Assembly (NCBI GenBank): GCA_902774815.1
Contig: CACYJV010000017.1
Coordinates: forward strand, 1 to 64,000
DNA length: 64,000 bases
Reading direction: 5' to 3'
DNA from: an uncultured Prevotellaceae bacterium
GTDB taxonomy: Bacteria > Bacteroidota > Bacteroidia > Bacteroidales > Bacteroidaceae
In this document: piece after piece, positions 54,786 through 62,528 of the stretch
How positions within the stretch are numbered: the stretch's first letter is position 1
How the letters are laid out: the number at the start of each line of letters is the position of its first letter
Position numbers and translations under genes: made by a program
Notes under the pieces: generated by a model
What the model was told of the DNA's origin: nothing
Seen by the model: only the letters and a program-made list of their open reading frames with translations
Database searches by the model: none

Positions 54786-55349
54786 ATCGGAAAGAAATTG
54801 CTAGAAATTGCCAGAAATTTCATCCAGAAATTGCCTTTTATTTATATTTATGATGACAAAGGAAGAATACCATGACATGTATCTCATCGTAGGAGCAGCC
54901 ATGGATGTTTATAATGAGATTGGTCGTGGACTATCAGAGTACATCTATCAGGAAGCGATGAGGATGGAACTGGAGGACAAAGGCATTTTAGCCGAGAAAG
55001 AGAAGGTGCTGAACCTATATTATAAAGGTCGAAAGATGGAGAAATTCTATGTTGCTGATTTCTATTATAACGGCATTATCGTCGAGACAAAATCGGCCAG
55101 CAGTCTTTGCTCAGAGCATCGGTCTCAGCTGTTCAACTATATGCGAATCAGTCATACTCGTCGTGGATTGCTTATCAATTTTGGTGAAAAGAGCTTACGG
55201 GCCGAGCGATATCTCTATCAGCCAGACGAGGATGATTTCGTCCTGTTGACGCAGAAGAACTATAAAGACTACATTTCCAATCTGTAGAAAAATAAATCAT
55301 AAAATTTCTGAACAAAATTTCTGGGCATTTCTAGCAATTTCTTTCCGAT
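54786..55349 (+). mobile_element. 564-bp inverted-repeat element carrying a GxxExxY gene
   Basis: The left end ATCGGAAAGAAATTGCTAG and the reverse complement of the right end agree perfectly over the first 23 bp and in most of the next 25. Each end holds four AGAAATT words at 10, 10 and 13 bp spacing (54793, 54803, 54813, 54826; mirrored at 55336, 55326, 55316, 55303, where the 55326 copy reads CATTTCT). The single gene inside lies at 54850-55287. The element interrupts the yicC-gmk-nadD order. No target duplication is clear; the flanks are T-rich on the left and ATAA on the right. Confidence 0.8.
54850..55287 (+). CDS. GxxExxY protein (PDDEXK-like domain)
   Basis: 145 aa from the first of two adjacent ATGs (54850, 54853); earlier frame-open starts fall within the end repeat. 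The family signature appears as GRGLSEYIYQEAM (G, E, Y spaced as named), followed by VADFYYNGIIVETKSAS, a D...ExK arrangement typical of PDDEXK nuclease folds, and QLFNYMRISHTRRGLLINFG. Nuclease activity is inferred from the fold and not shown for this family as far as I know. It is the only gene within the inverted-repeat element. Confidence 0.92.
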   Translation: MMTKEEYHDMYLIVGAAMDVYNEIGRGLSEYIYQEAMRMELEDKGILAEKEKVLNLYYKGRKMEKFYVADFYYNGIIVETKSASSLCSEHRSQLFNYMRISHTRRGLLINFGEKSLRAERYLYQPDEDDFVLLTQKNYKDYISNL

Positions 55350-55362
55350 ATAAACATCCTGA

Positions 55363-55956
55363 ATGATGAAAAAGAAAAATAGCAAACGAGGCAAGTTAAT
55401 CATTGTCAGTGCACCTTCGGGTTCGGGCAAGTCAACCATTGTGCAGTGGTTGATGAAGGAGCATCCTGAATTGAAACTGAGTTTCTCCATCTCATGCACG
55501 AGCCGTGCGCCACGTGGCCAGGAGCAGGATGGCGTTGAGTATTTCTTCCTTACTCCCGATGAGTTCCGTGCCAAGATTGAGCGCGACGAGTTCCTGGAGT
55601 TTGAGGAAGTCTACCACGACCGCTTCTATGGCACCCTCAAAGAGCAAGTCGAACGCCAGCGCCGCGCAGGCCAGAACGTGGTGTTCGACGTCGATGTGAA
55701 AGGCGGTATCAACATCAAGAAGCACTACGGCGATGAAGCCCTGTCGCTGTTCATCCAACCTCCTTCGGTGGAAGAGTTGCGCCGCCGCCTCGTAGGCCGA
55801 GCCACCGACAGCCCCGAAGCCATCGAAGAGCGCCTTGCCAAGGCCGAATACGAGATGACTTTCGCCCCGCAGTTCGATCGTATCCTTGTAAACGACGTTC
55901 TCGAAGTGGCCGAAGCCGAAGCCCTGGACATCGTTGGGACATTTGTCAACAATTGA
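55363..55956 (+). CDS. gmk: Guanylate kinase
   Basis: 197 aa. P-loop VSAPSGSGKSTIV, then SCTSRAPRGQEQDGVEYFF (GMP-binding region) and VDVKGGINIKKHYG. It converts GMP to GDP with ATP. The last codons and the stop (GTCAACAATTGA) already belong to the ATTGACAATTGATA-type repeat that follows, so the C-terminus was probably reshaped by that insertion. Confidence 0.97.
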   Translation: MMKKKNSKRGKLIIVSAPSGSGKSTIVQWLMKEHPELKLSFSISCTSRAPRGQEQDGVEYFFLTPDEFRAKIERDEFLEFEEVYHDRFYGTLKEQVERQRRAGQNVVFDVDVKGGINIKKHYGDEALSLFIQPPSVEELRRRLVGRATDSPEAIEERLAKAEYEMTFAPQFDRILVNDVLEVAEAEALDIVGTFVNN

Positions 55957-56145
55957 CAATTGAGAATTGACAATTGATAATTGATAATTGACAATTGATA
56001 ATTGACAATTGATAATGGATAATTGATAAATATGATTACCAATTGTAAGAGAGAGGGAATGGACGTCCGCCGCAGGTTTCCATCAACGCATACAAGCTGC
56101 CAGGACAAATCATATTTGTCAATTATCCATTATCAATTCTCAATT
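55957..56145. mobile_element. Inverted-repeat element between gmk and nadD (non-coding, MITE-like)
   Basis: AATTGATAATGGATAATTGA (56007-56026, extending to 56037) pairs with the inverted copy at 56108-56138, with one mismatch in 31 bp. The left arm is expanded by tandem ATTGACAATTGATA-type units (55957-56006). The 70-bp centre (56038-56107) has no visible gene. The outermost right part is also matched near the left start (ATTGAGAATTGA). Confidence 0.7.
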
Positions 56146-56153
56146 CAAGTAGC

Positions 56154-56729
56154 ATGAACATCGGCATCTACGGGGGGTCGTTCAACCCCATTCACCGCGG
56201 CCATATCGCCCTTGCACGGCAGATACGCCGCAAAGCACATCTCGATGAGGTGTGGTTCATGGTGTCGCCCCTTAACCCTTTGAAGGCCGATCGTGGCGAC
56301 TTGTTGCCCGACGAGCTCCGATTGGCCCTTGTGCGGAAGGCCCTCGAAGGCGAGGAAGGGCTCGTTGCTTGCGACTATGAGTTCCATCTGCCGCGGCCAT
56401 CCTACACCTGGGACACGCTGCAAGCACTCTCGCGCGACTTTCCCCAGCACACGTTTACGCTCGTGATTGGTGCCGACAACTGGCTGGTTTTCGACCGTTG
56501 GGCTCATACAGCCGACATCATAGCGCATTACCCCATCGTTATCTATCCGCGCGAAGGTTCGCCTATCGACGTCGATGCACTTCCCGAGAGCGTCCGCCTC
56601 GTACAGATGCCCCTCTACAATGTCAGCAGCACCGACGTCCGCCAGCGCATCCGCGAGGGCCGTCCCGTTCGTCGCCTGTTGCCAAAGAATGCCTACGACG
56701 ACATCGTCGAGGCCTATCAGGGGAAGTAA
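56154..56729 (+). CDS. nadD: Nicotinate-nucleotide adenylyltransferase
   Basis: 191 aa. It has the nucleotidyltransferase motif GGSFNPIHRGHIALA at the N-terminus and NVSSTDVRQRIREG near the C-terminus (the ISSTxIR motif). It makes nicotinate adenine dinucleotide in NAD synthesis. Third gene of the yicC-gmk-nadD group and followed by a terminator. Confidence 0.96.
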   Translation: MNIGIYGGSFNPIHRGHIALARQIRRKAHLDEVWFMVSPLNPLKADRGDLLPDELRLALVRKALEGEEGLVACDYEFHLPRPSYTWDTLQALSRDFPQHTFTLVIGADNWLVFDRWAHTADIIAHYPIVIYPREGSPIDVDALPESVRLVQMPLYNVSSTDVRQRIREGRPVRRLLPKNAYDDIVEAYQGK

Positions 56730-56755
56730 TCACCCCGTCTTGTTGAAATATTCAG

Positions 56756-56799
56756 GCAATCCTGACTCCTCCTGCGAGGAGTCGGGGTTGTCTTTTTTT
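56756..56799 (+). terminator. Terminator after nadD
   Basis: A long stem with inner arm GACTCCTC (56763-56770) paired to GAGGAGTC (56775-56782), extended outward by GGCAATCCT/GGGGTTGTC with G-T pairs, is followed by T7. Confidence 0.9.
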
Positions 56800-56816
56800 C
56801 TTCATCATCGCACAAA

Positions 56817-56884
56817 TGCAAATCGATTGCAAACGAATTGCAAACACCTTTTGCCCTTGTTTTGCCGAAAAAACACTAACTTTG
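56817..56884 (+). promoter_or_regulatory. Promoter of the 56904 regulator with three phased TGCAAA boxes
   Basis: The -7 box TAACTTTG is at 56877-56884, 20 nt before the ATG. The -33 region is off-spacing (TTTG at 56850-56853, 23 nt away). Upstream, TGCAAA occurs at 56817, 56828 and 56839, exactly 11 bp apart. The first lies in AAATGCAAATCGA, identical to a 13-mer upstream of the gene at 60356. Confidence 0.6.
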
Positions 56885-56903
56885 CACGAAAGATGATGAA
56901 AAG

Positions 56904-57926
56904 ATGAAAAAGACGTTAGCATTATTTTTCGTGATTCCGTTGCTGGGTTGTTCGTCTGAAGGCGACAAACCTAACCCTTGCTTCTTGGATGGGGCATGGA
57001 TGCTTTCACATTACGAGACTCCGATGGGGAATACCGAGACGTTTTCCAGCGACAGGACATTCCTTCGCATCTACCAGGGCGATAGTGCCTTGTTCCAATG
57101 CAGATTCATCAACACGCAATCGGCCATGGTTATTCAGCCAAATGACCGTTGTGTCGTGACGCTCATCAATAAGGGTGGCGGCGAAAACGTCTATATCGAG
57201 GACGAAGATCCGCGGCCGCTGACGATGAAAGACGATTCGACCATCGTCATTCAGCAAAACGGCGTGCTCTACACATGGCATCGGGCCGACCGCATCTACA
57301 AGGAGTGGGGCGAAGAAATATGCAGCATCATAGCTGCCGACTTGCAGCGAGAAGACAGGGCAGACGCCTCCAGCTACGTGCTTTCAGCCAAAGAGCGGCA
57401 GCAGGCAAGCATCATTCACGTGCTGCTCTTGTCCATCATGGCGTTTATCCTCATCTCGCTCATTATTTCTTGGATAGCCATTGACAACCGCAAGGCAAAG
57501 CGCCGTCTGCAGCTGCAGTTGCAACAAATACAGGAAATGCGCGACGAGCGCCCGCAATCGGTTCGCCAGGCAATGGCATCGGTTGAAAAGGCTTATTTTG
57601 CCTCCGACGACTACCAGTTGCTGCAACGCCGAATTGCTACCGGGCAGCGGTTGAAGGAAGAGGAATGGGTCGGCATTGAGAACCAAATCAAGAAGATTTA
57701 CCCCGGCTTCAGCAGTCAGTTGCGCAGCCTTTACTCCATGTCCGAGCTCGAGTATCAGGTGTGCCTGCTCGTCAAACTCAGGATGGCCCCCACCGAAATA
57801 GCCCTCGTTTTGAGCCGCGATGCCAGTACCATCAGCACCGTTCGCAGCCGATTATATAAAAAGGTGTTCGGCCGGAAGGGCGGCGCAAGGGAGTGGGACG
57901 AATTCATCCTTTCCATTGGAGCATAA
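56904..57926 (+). CDS. Membrane-anchored regulator with extracytoplasmic sensor and C-terminal HTH
   Basis: 340 aa. The N-terminal signal with lipobox-like PLLGC (Cys about 16) leads an extracytoplasmic domain (about 20-160). A single membrane helix (IIHVLLLSIMAFILISLIIS, about 173-195), a basic coiled coil (KAKRRLQLQLQQIQEM) and a LuxR-like HTH at the end (LSRDASTISTVRSRLYKKVF) follow. This shape is common in Bacteroidota one-component sensors. A lipobox upstream of a membrane helix is odd: either the Cys is not lipidated or the first segment is simply a membrane anchor. It may control the genes that follow or its own promoter. Confidence 0.8.
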   Translation: MKKTLALFFVIPLLGCSSEGDKPNPCFLDGAWMLSHYETPMGNTETFSSDRTFLRIYQGDSALFQCRFINTQSAMVIQPNDRCVVTLINKGGGENVYIEDEDPRPLTMKDDSTIVIQQNGVLYTWHRADRIYKEWGEEICSIIAADLQREDRADASSYVLSAKERQQASIIHVLLLSIMAFILISLIISWIAIDNRKAKRRLQLQLQQIQEMRDERPQSVRQAMASVEKAYFASDDYQLLQRRIATGQRLKEEEWVGIENQIKKIYPGFSSQLRSLYSMSELEYQVCLLVKLRMAPTEIALVLSRDASTISTVRSRLYKKVFGRKGGAREWDEFILSIGA

Positions 57927-58041
57927 GCTACATTTCTTTCAAACGCTGGTTTTTCTTGTTAAAAACTAAAAAATGGAGGCCTCTTGACTAAACATAAATG
58001 TTAAAAAGGAGGGAGGGAGAGAGAAAAAGAACGGGGAATGA

Positions 58042-58073
58042 CTTGATGTTGTAATGGCTTTCGGCTAACTTTG
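58042..58073 (+). promoter_or_regulatory. Promoter of the BlaI/M56 operon
   Basis: CTTG (58042-58045), 20 nt, TAACTTTG (58066-58073). The expected start near 58080 puts ATG 58098, not 58071, as the blaI-like start. Confidence 0.78.
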
Positions 58074-58097
58074 CACAAGAAACAAAATGAAAGCGCT

Positions 58098-58484
58098 ATG
58101 ACAGAGAACCATTCCATGAAACCGCTTACTCGTGCTGAGTCGGAACTGATGAACCGATTGTGGGACCGGTCGGGGCAGGGCGTAACCATCAATCAACTGG
58201 TAGAACTGTATGCTGAGCCACGGCCCGCCCGCACCACTATTGCCACGTTGCTGAAGATTCTCGAAGCAAAAGGCTATGTGGAACATCGCCGGGTGGACGG
58301 CACGGGCCGCACGTTCGTTTTTTCCCCTTTGCTCACTCGTGAACGCTATGTCACTTGCGTGTTGCGTGATGTGAAGGACACCATTTTTGGCAGTTCTGTG
58401 AAGAAAATGCTCTCGTTCTTTGTTCAGAATGAGGACATCAGCGATGAGGAACTTTGTGAAATACTTGAACTGATCGCCCAATGA
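58098..58484 (+). CDS. BlaI/MecI/CopY-family repressor
   Basis: 128 aa from ATG 58098, chosen from the promoter. The winged-helix part PLTRAESELMNRLWDR ... RTTIATLLKILEAKGYVEHR matches the BlaI DNA-binding domain; the C-terminal helix region (KKMLSFFVQNEDISDEELCE) serves dimerization. BlaI proteins repress until cleaved by a membrane M56 protease, here the next gene, which overlaps by 4 bp. Confidence 0.94.
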   Translation: MTENHSMKPLTRAESELMNRLWDRSGQGVTINQLVELYAEPRPARTTIATLLKILEAKGYVEHRRVDGTGRTFVFSPLLTRERYVTCVLRDVKDTIFGSSVKKMLSFFVQNEDISDEELCEILELIAQ

Positions 58485-60196
58485 TTGCTTACATATTGAA
58501 GTCGGCCCTGACGCTGGCCATGCTCTACTGTGTTTTCACCTTGCTGCTTAGCCGTGAGACGTTACACCGATTCAATCGCATGGTACTACTTTGCATCATC
58601 TGTGTTTCATTGGTGTTGCCAGTTGTTCATTTGCAGACGAGTAGGTTGACGATGGTGGGTCAGGTCGTGCAGACAATCGACAAAGTCCAATCGCAGCCTT
58701 TCTCTGCATTGAAGGAAGAAGACTCGTCAGCCTCTGATGGCGTGTACGTGGAAGATTGTACCATTATTCCTTTACACGTTGAGGACACGAAAGAATCCAT
58801 CTTACCTGTCAGCCTCACAACCATTTATCTACTTGGCCTTGGCATCACCCTTGGTGTCTTTCTCTATCGTGCTGCAATCCTTTTTCTACTGCTGCGTAAA
58901 GGTCATCGCATCAAGGATGAACGTGGCAACACGCTTATTATAAAAGGAGGCGATTGTCCACCGTTCAGCTTTTGGCATTACATCGTGATCAGCGTGAAGG
59001 ACTACGAAAACAACCGCCCAAGCATCCTCATCCACGAGCAGGAACACATCCGGCTAGGTCACAGCTACGACCTGCTGTTGGTGGAGACCCTGAAAGTGGT
59101 GCAGTGGTTCAATCCCTTTGTCTATCTTCTGGAGCGCGACTTGCGCGCCGTCCATGAATACCAGGCCGATGAGGCCGTCATCCGTCAAGGCATCGATGCA
59201 ACGCAATATCAAATTCTTCTTGTGACCAAAGCCGTCGGCATGCGGCTGCAGACGCTTGCCAACAGCCTCAGTCGCAGTAAACTTAAAAACCGAATTCTTA
59301 TGATGAAAAGAAAACAATCCTCCCCCTTGGCCAGCTTGAAGGCTGCCTGCCTGCTGCCAGTGGCGGCCCTGTCGCTCATGGCATCGGCACAGGTAACCGA
59401 CGATGGCCAGAATAATCGCTCCTCCGATGGCACTGGCTATGTCTATACTTTCGAGCGCAACGAGAAGTTGGAGTACAATGCACAGAAACCCATCCCCCAA
59501 GGCACCGACCTCTGCTATGAGATGGTGGAATATTGGCTGGAACAGCACATGCAATACACCAACGAGATGCGTCGGCGGGGCATCGGTGGAAACTTCACCG
59601 TGCAACCATACGTGAAAGCAGACGGCAGTTTTACCAATGTGAAGATGGATGAAAACATCGACCCCCTCTTGAAGGCAGAAGTGATGCGCCTGCTTCACTC
59701 CGTCCCGAAGCCACTGCTGAAAGGCGTGCTGGCCCGTACCACTCGCGAAGGCTATGTTTATATTACGATTTCCATTTTCGATCCTACCCTTGCCCACCAG
59801 CCTTTCAACAAGCGCGAGAAACTGATAGTCTACCGAGAGGACCACGGTAAGAATACATCCCGCCGGTTTCCCCGTTATACGATGAGCATTCCGCTAGGAG
59901 CTACCTATACTGATGCCAATGGCTCGTCGCGCATCATCAAACGCCGCGACCTGATTTACCTGAATGGAATGGCCAGTGATTATTTCCGCATTGGCGTGAC
60001 CACGGATGCCCGGCTTCTGCTTGACGGTGTGCCTTTCGACAAGAACAATCTGCCCGACTTGCCTGCCGACAGCCTGAAAGAAGTTGTCTTCAAGAAAGAT
60101 ACCACCTCGTCGAAACTCCACTATGAGGGCACTGCCCGCAAGAAAGACGTAAATGCTGTTGGCGAGCGCTTCACCGTGGAACTAAGGACGAGGTAA
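58481..60196 (+). CDS. BlaR1-like M56 metallopeptidase with TonB-C-like region
   Basis: 571 aa. Membrane helices near 1-25, 32-50, 108-140 and 280-300 surround the zinc motif HEQEH (185-189), followed by FNPFVYLLERDLRAVHEYQADE with the third ligand. There is no penicillin-binding sensor domain as in BlaR1. Residues about 340-430 look like a TonB C-terminal domain (FTVQPYVKADGSFTNVKMDE, LLKAEVMRLLHSVPK), a fusion frequent in Bacteroidota. A second beta-rich part follows. It probably cleaves the BlaI-like repressor in response to an envelope signal. Confidence 0.9.
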   Translation: MIAYILKSALTLAMLYCVFTLLLSRETLHRFNRMVLLCIICVSLVLPVVHLQTSRLTMVGQVVQTIDKVQSQPFSALKEEDSSASDGVYVEDCTIIPLHVEDTKESILPVSLTTIYLLGLGITLGVFLYRAAILFLLLRKGHRIKDERGNTLIIKGGDCPPFSFWHYIVISVKDYENNRPSILIHEQEHIRLGHSYDLLLVETLKVVQWFNPFVYLLERDLRAVHEYQADEAVIRQGIDATQYQILLVTKAVGMRLQTLANSLSRSKLKNRILMMKRKQSSPLASLKAACLLPVAALSLMASAQVTDDGQNNRSSDGTGYVYTFERNEKLEYNAQKPIPQGTDLCYEMVEYWLEQHMQYTNEMRRRGIGGNFTVQPYVKADGSFTNVKMDENIDPLLKAEVMRLLHSVPKPLLKGVLARTTREGYVYITISIFDPTLAHQPFNKREKLIVYREDHGKNTSRRFPRYTMSIPLGATYTDANGSSRIIKRRDLIYLNGMASDYFRIGVTTDARLLLDGVPFDKNNLPDLPADSLKEVVFKKDTTSSKLHYEGTARKKDVNAVGERFTVELRTR

Positions 60197-60249
60197 CGCA
60201 TCCGAAACTGTCAGACGGTAGGTCCTTTACAAATTGTTTGCCACGCAGA

Positions 60250-60306
60250 TGCAAAGGAAATGCAAATCGAAAAGCTTGGAACGATAGCAGAAAGACCGTA
60301 CTTTTG
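60250..60306 (+). promoter_or_regulatory. Promoter of the 60356 gene with two phased TGCAAA boxes
   Basis: CTTG (60275-60278), 20 nt, TACTTTTG (60299-60306). Upstream, TGCAAA is at 60250 and 60261, 11 bp apart; the second lies in AAATGCAAATCGA (60258-60270), identical to the sequence at 56814-56826. Confidence 0.72.
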
Positions 60307-60355
60307 CACCGACAAAACAATCAAAAAGTCTAACCCAATTAAAAACGTAAAGCGT

Positions 60356-60847
60356 ATGAAAAAAGCAATGTTAGTAGTTGCAGTGGCACTCATGAGTGCC
60401 TTGCAAATGAGTGCACAAGTGAAAGTGGCCGACAAGGAGCTCGTTGGAACTTGGATTATGGAGTCGATGCAGTGGGAAGGCGAGAAGAAAACCATCTGTG
60501 GCAAGGAAAGTGGTTACACCCAGTTCAAGTTCTATGGAGCCAACGGGGAGTATGCTTGTGCCGAGATTGCCTTGACCAAAGACGGGAAGGTCGTGGTGAT
60601 GCCTCACGAGTACGGAACCTACACGTTCAAGGATGGATGGTATTCCGAGATGGGTCGTGAGAAAATCAAGGATGCCATCGTCTGGATTGACAAGACCACC
60701 ACGAAAGGCACATGGATGAAACGTCACGACATCTGGAAGAAGAAAACGCTGCCCGAGAAGGTGGTTCGCTACATCGTCGACTGCTGTAAGGCGAAGAACG
60801 TTCCTGCCGACGTGCAGCAGTCCATCAAGCAAACGATGTTCAAGTAG
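60356..60847 (+). CDS. Small secreted protein, lipocalin-like (DUF4488-type)
   Basis: 163 aa from ATG 60356, with signal peptide MKKAMLVVAVALMSALQMSAQ. An in-frame start at 60260 lies before the promoter. The mature part begins VKVADKELVGTWIMESMQWEG, a lipocalin-like opening, and continues with short strands. I associate it with DUF4488-type proteins but only weakly. It has its own promoter and shares an operator-like 13-mer with the regulator gene at 56904. Confidence 0.75.
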   Translation: MKKAMLVVAVALMSALQMSAQVKVADKELVGTWIMESMQWEGEKKTICGKESGYTQFKFYGANGEYACAEIALTKDGKVVVMPHEYGTYTFKDGWYSEMGREKIKDAIVWIDKTTTKGTWMKRHDIWKKKTLPEKVVRYIVDCCKAKNVPADVQQSIKQTMFK

Positions 60848-60886
60848 AGATCATTTTTATTATTTGTTAGGCAATAAAATAATGAG

Positions 60887-60911
60887 TAATTCATTCGTTG
60901 AATTATTTTTT
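60887..60911 (+). terminator. Terminator after the 60356 gene
   Basis: TAATTCA (60887-60893) pairs with TGAATTA (60899-60905) around a 5-nt loop, then T6. Confidence 0.7.
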
Positions 60912-60932
60912 GATTAGTTAGCACCCGGGTCG

Positions 60933-61042
60933 TTCTGGAGGCAGCAGTGATGCTCCCTCCAGAATCACCACATCATAGTCGTCATGTGATAGTATGGCAG
61001 TTGGCATGTCTTTCCTTGAAGGCATGCCAACGACTGCTTTTT
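60933..61042 (+). other. Structured non-coding segment with two hairpins and a terminator
   Basis: Between the terminator at 60887 and the promoter at 61108 lie a hairpin TTCTGGAGG...CCTCCAGAA (60933-60966, loop about 13-14 nt) and a second strong hairpin, GCAGTTGGCATG with CATGCCAACGACTGC (60997-61037, 3-nt bulge), followed by TTTTT. The second hairpin looks like a terminator, so the segment might be a small RNA. No clear promoter was found directly before 60933. No protein gene is seen in 60848-61171. Confidence 0.4.
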
Positions 61043-61107
61043 GCACTGAAAAGCATTCCTTTGGTTTGCTTATTGTGGTCGGTTATCGATGAAAAACACC
61101 TGCTTTA

Positions 61108-61139
61108 TTTGTCTGTTTGGAAAAATGTTTGTATCTTTG
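61108..61139 (+). promoter_or_regulatory. Promoter of the DUF2264 gene
   Basis: TTTG (61108-61111), exactly 20 nt, TATCTTTG (61132-61139), 33 nt before the ATG. Confidence 0.88.
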
Positions 61140-61171
61140 CGTGGTAATCTATCATCCTAAAACAGAGAATC

Positions 61172-62452
61172 ATGAAAAGAATCCTTTCACTCATGCTGTG
61201 GCTGAGCCTGCTATTGCTGGTTCCGCTGGCTTTGTCGGCTGCGAAGAAGAAGCCCCAGAAGCCTATGACCGACCGCGAATATTGGTGCTCGCAGGCCTAC
61301 AAGATGGCGCAGCCCGTGCTTGAGAACATGGCTCGTGGTGAGTTGCAGAAAAATATGCTGACGGAGTTTTCGCCATCGTTCGACAATCGAAACAGGAAAG
61401 TAGTCTACATGGAGACGTTCGGTAGGCTGATGGCTGGTCTGGCACCTTGGCTCTCGCTGCCCGACGACGACACCGCTGAGGGCAAACAGCGTCGCCAGCT
61501 GCGCGAGTGGGCATTGGCATCGTTCAAGAACTCCGTGGACCCCGCCTCGCCCGACTACCTCTGCTGGGGTGTGAGCGGACAGAACCTCGTAGATGCCGCC
61601 TACATCGCTGAGGCGTTCATCCGTGCCTACGATGCTCTGTGGATGCCGCTTGACGAGGTGACGAAGGAACGTTACATCAAAGAGTTCAAGATGCTGCGCA
61701 AGTATGAACCGCCATACACCAACTGGTTTCTTTTCTCGAGCACCATAGAGAGTTTCATTGCGAAGGCTGCAGGACTGAAGGAATACGACGATTATCGCGT
61801 GATGACGACCATTCGCAAGGTGGAAGAGTGGTATGTGGGCGACGGCTGGTATGCCGACGGCCCGGTTTTTGCCTTCGACTACTACACGTCGTATGTGTTC
61901 CATGCCATGTATCTGGAAACGCTGAAGAACATGATTGATGCGAAGGCAAACACGCGACTCGACTATCAGAAGTACTACGACCGTGCGTTGAAGCGTGCGC
62001 AGAAGTTTGCCATCATCCTCGAGCGCTTCATCTCGCCCGAAGGCACCTTCCCCGTCATCGGACGCTCCACGCCTTATCGCATGGCTGCGATGCAGCCGCT
62101 GGCCCTAATGGCGTGGTATCAGAAGTTGCCGAAGGACCTTTCGAACGGACAGGTGCGCGCCGCGCTCACGCAGGTAATGCATCGCATGTATGACTACCAG
62201 CAGAACTACAACGAGGGTGGCTTCCTCACCATTGGCTTCTGCGGCCATCAGCCCGAGACTGCCGATTGGTACACCAATAACGGATCCCTCTATATGACCA
62301 GTCTGTCGCTCATGCCGCTCGGCCTGCCAGCCGACCACGACTTCTGGACCTGCCCTGCCGAGGAATGGACGCAGGTGAAGGCCTGGAACGGCAAGCCTTT
62401 CCCGAAGGATCATCGCTGGGGCGACGACATACAGACGAGGGACAAGTGGTAA
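61172..62452 (+). CDS. DUF2264 family enzyme, GH154-like
   Basis: 426 aa, signal peptide MKRILSLMLWLSLLLLVPLALSA. The DUF2264 alpha-toroid is visible from FSPSFDNRNRKVVYMETFGR, WLFFSSTIESFIAKAAG-like segments (here NWFLFSSTIESFIAKAAG), VGDGWYADGPVFAFDYYTSY and GHQPETADWYTNNGSLY. Some members are classified as GH154 beta-glucuronidases active on arabinogalactan side chains. A GH105 enzyme follows after two repeats. Together they point to uronic-acid-containing glycans. Confidence 0.9.
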   Translation: MKRILSLMLWLSLLLLVPLALSAAKKKPQKPMTDREYWCSQAYKMAQPVLENMARGELQKNMLTEFSPSFDNRNRKVVYMETFGRLMAGLAPWLSLPDDDTAEGKQRRQLREWALASFKNSVDPASPDYLCWGVSGQNLVDAAYIAEAFIRAYDALWMPLDEVTKERYIKEFKMLRKYEPPYTNWFLFSSTIESFIAKAAGLKEYDDYRVMTTIRKVEEWYVGDGWYADGPVFAFDYYTSYVFHAMYLETLKNMIDAKANTRLDYQKYYDRALKRAQKFAIILERFISPEGTFPVIGRSTPYRMAAMQPLALMAWYQKLPKDLSNGQVRAALTQVMHRMYDYQQNYNEGGFLTIGFCGHQPETADWYTNNGSLYMTSLSLMPLGLPADHDFWTCPAEEWTQVKAWNGKPFPKDHRWGDDIQTRDKW

Positions 62453-62458
62453 GGGAAA

Positions 62459-62492
62459 ACCGTAGGGGCAGACTCCCGTGTCTGCCCGCAAA
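62459..62492 (+). repeat. REP-like hairpin, copy A
   Basis: CCGTAGGGGCAGACTCCCGT continues GTCTGCCCGCAAA. Stem GGGCAGAC/GTCTGCCC, 6-nt loop. It follows the DUF2264 stop by 6 bp and is identical to the copies at 63854 and 63931. Confidence 0.92.
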
Positions 62493-62528
62493 GAAAAGGT
62501 AAAGAAAGTGGCTGTCGGGAATAGTTTT

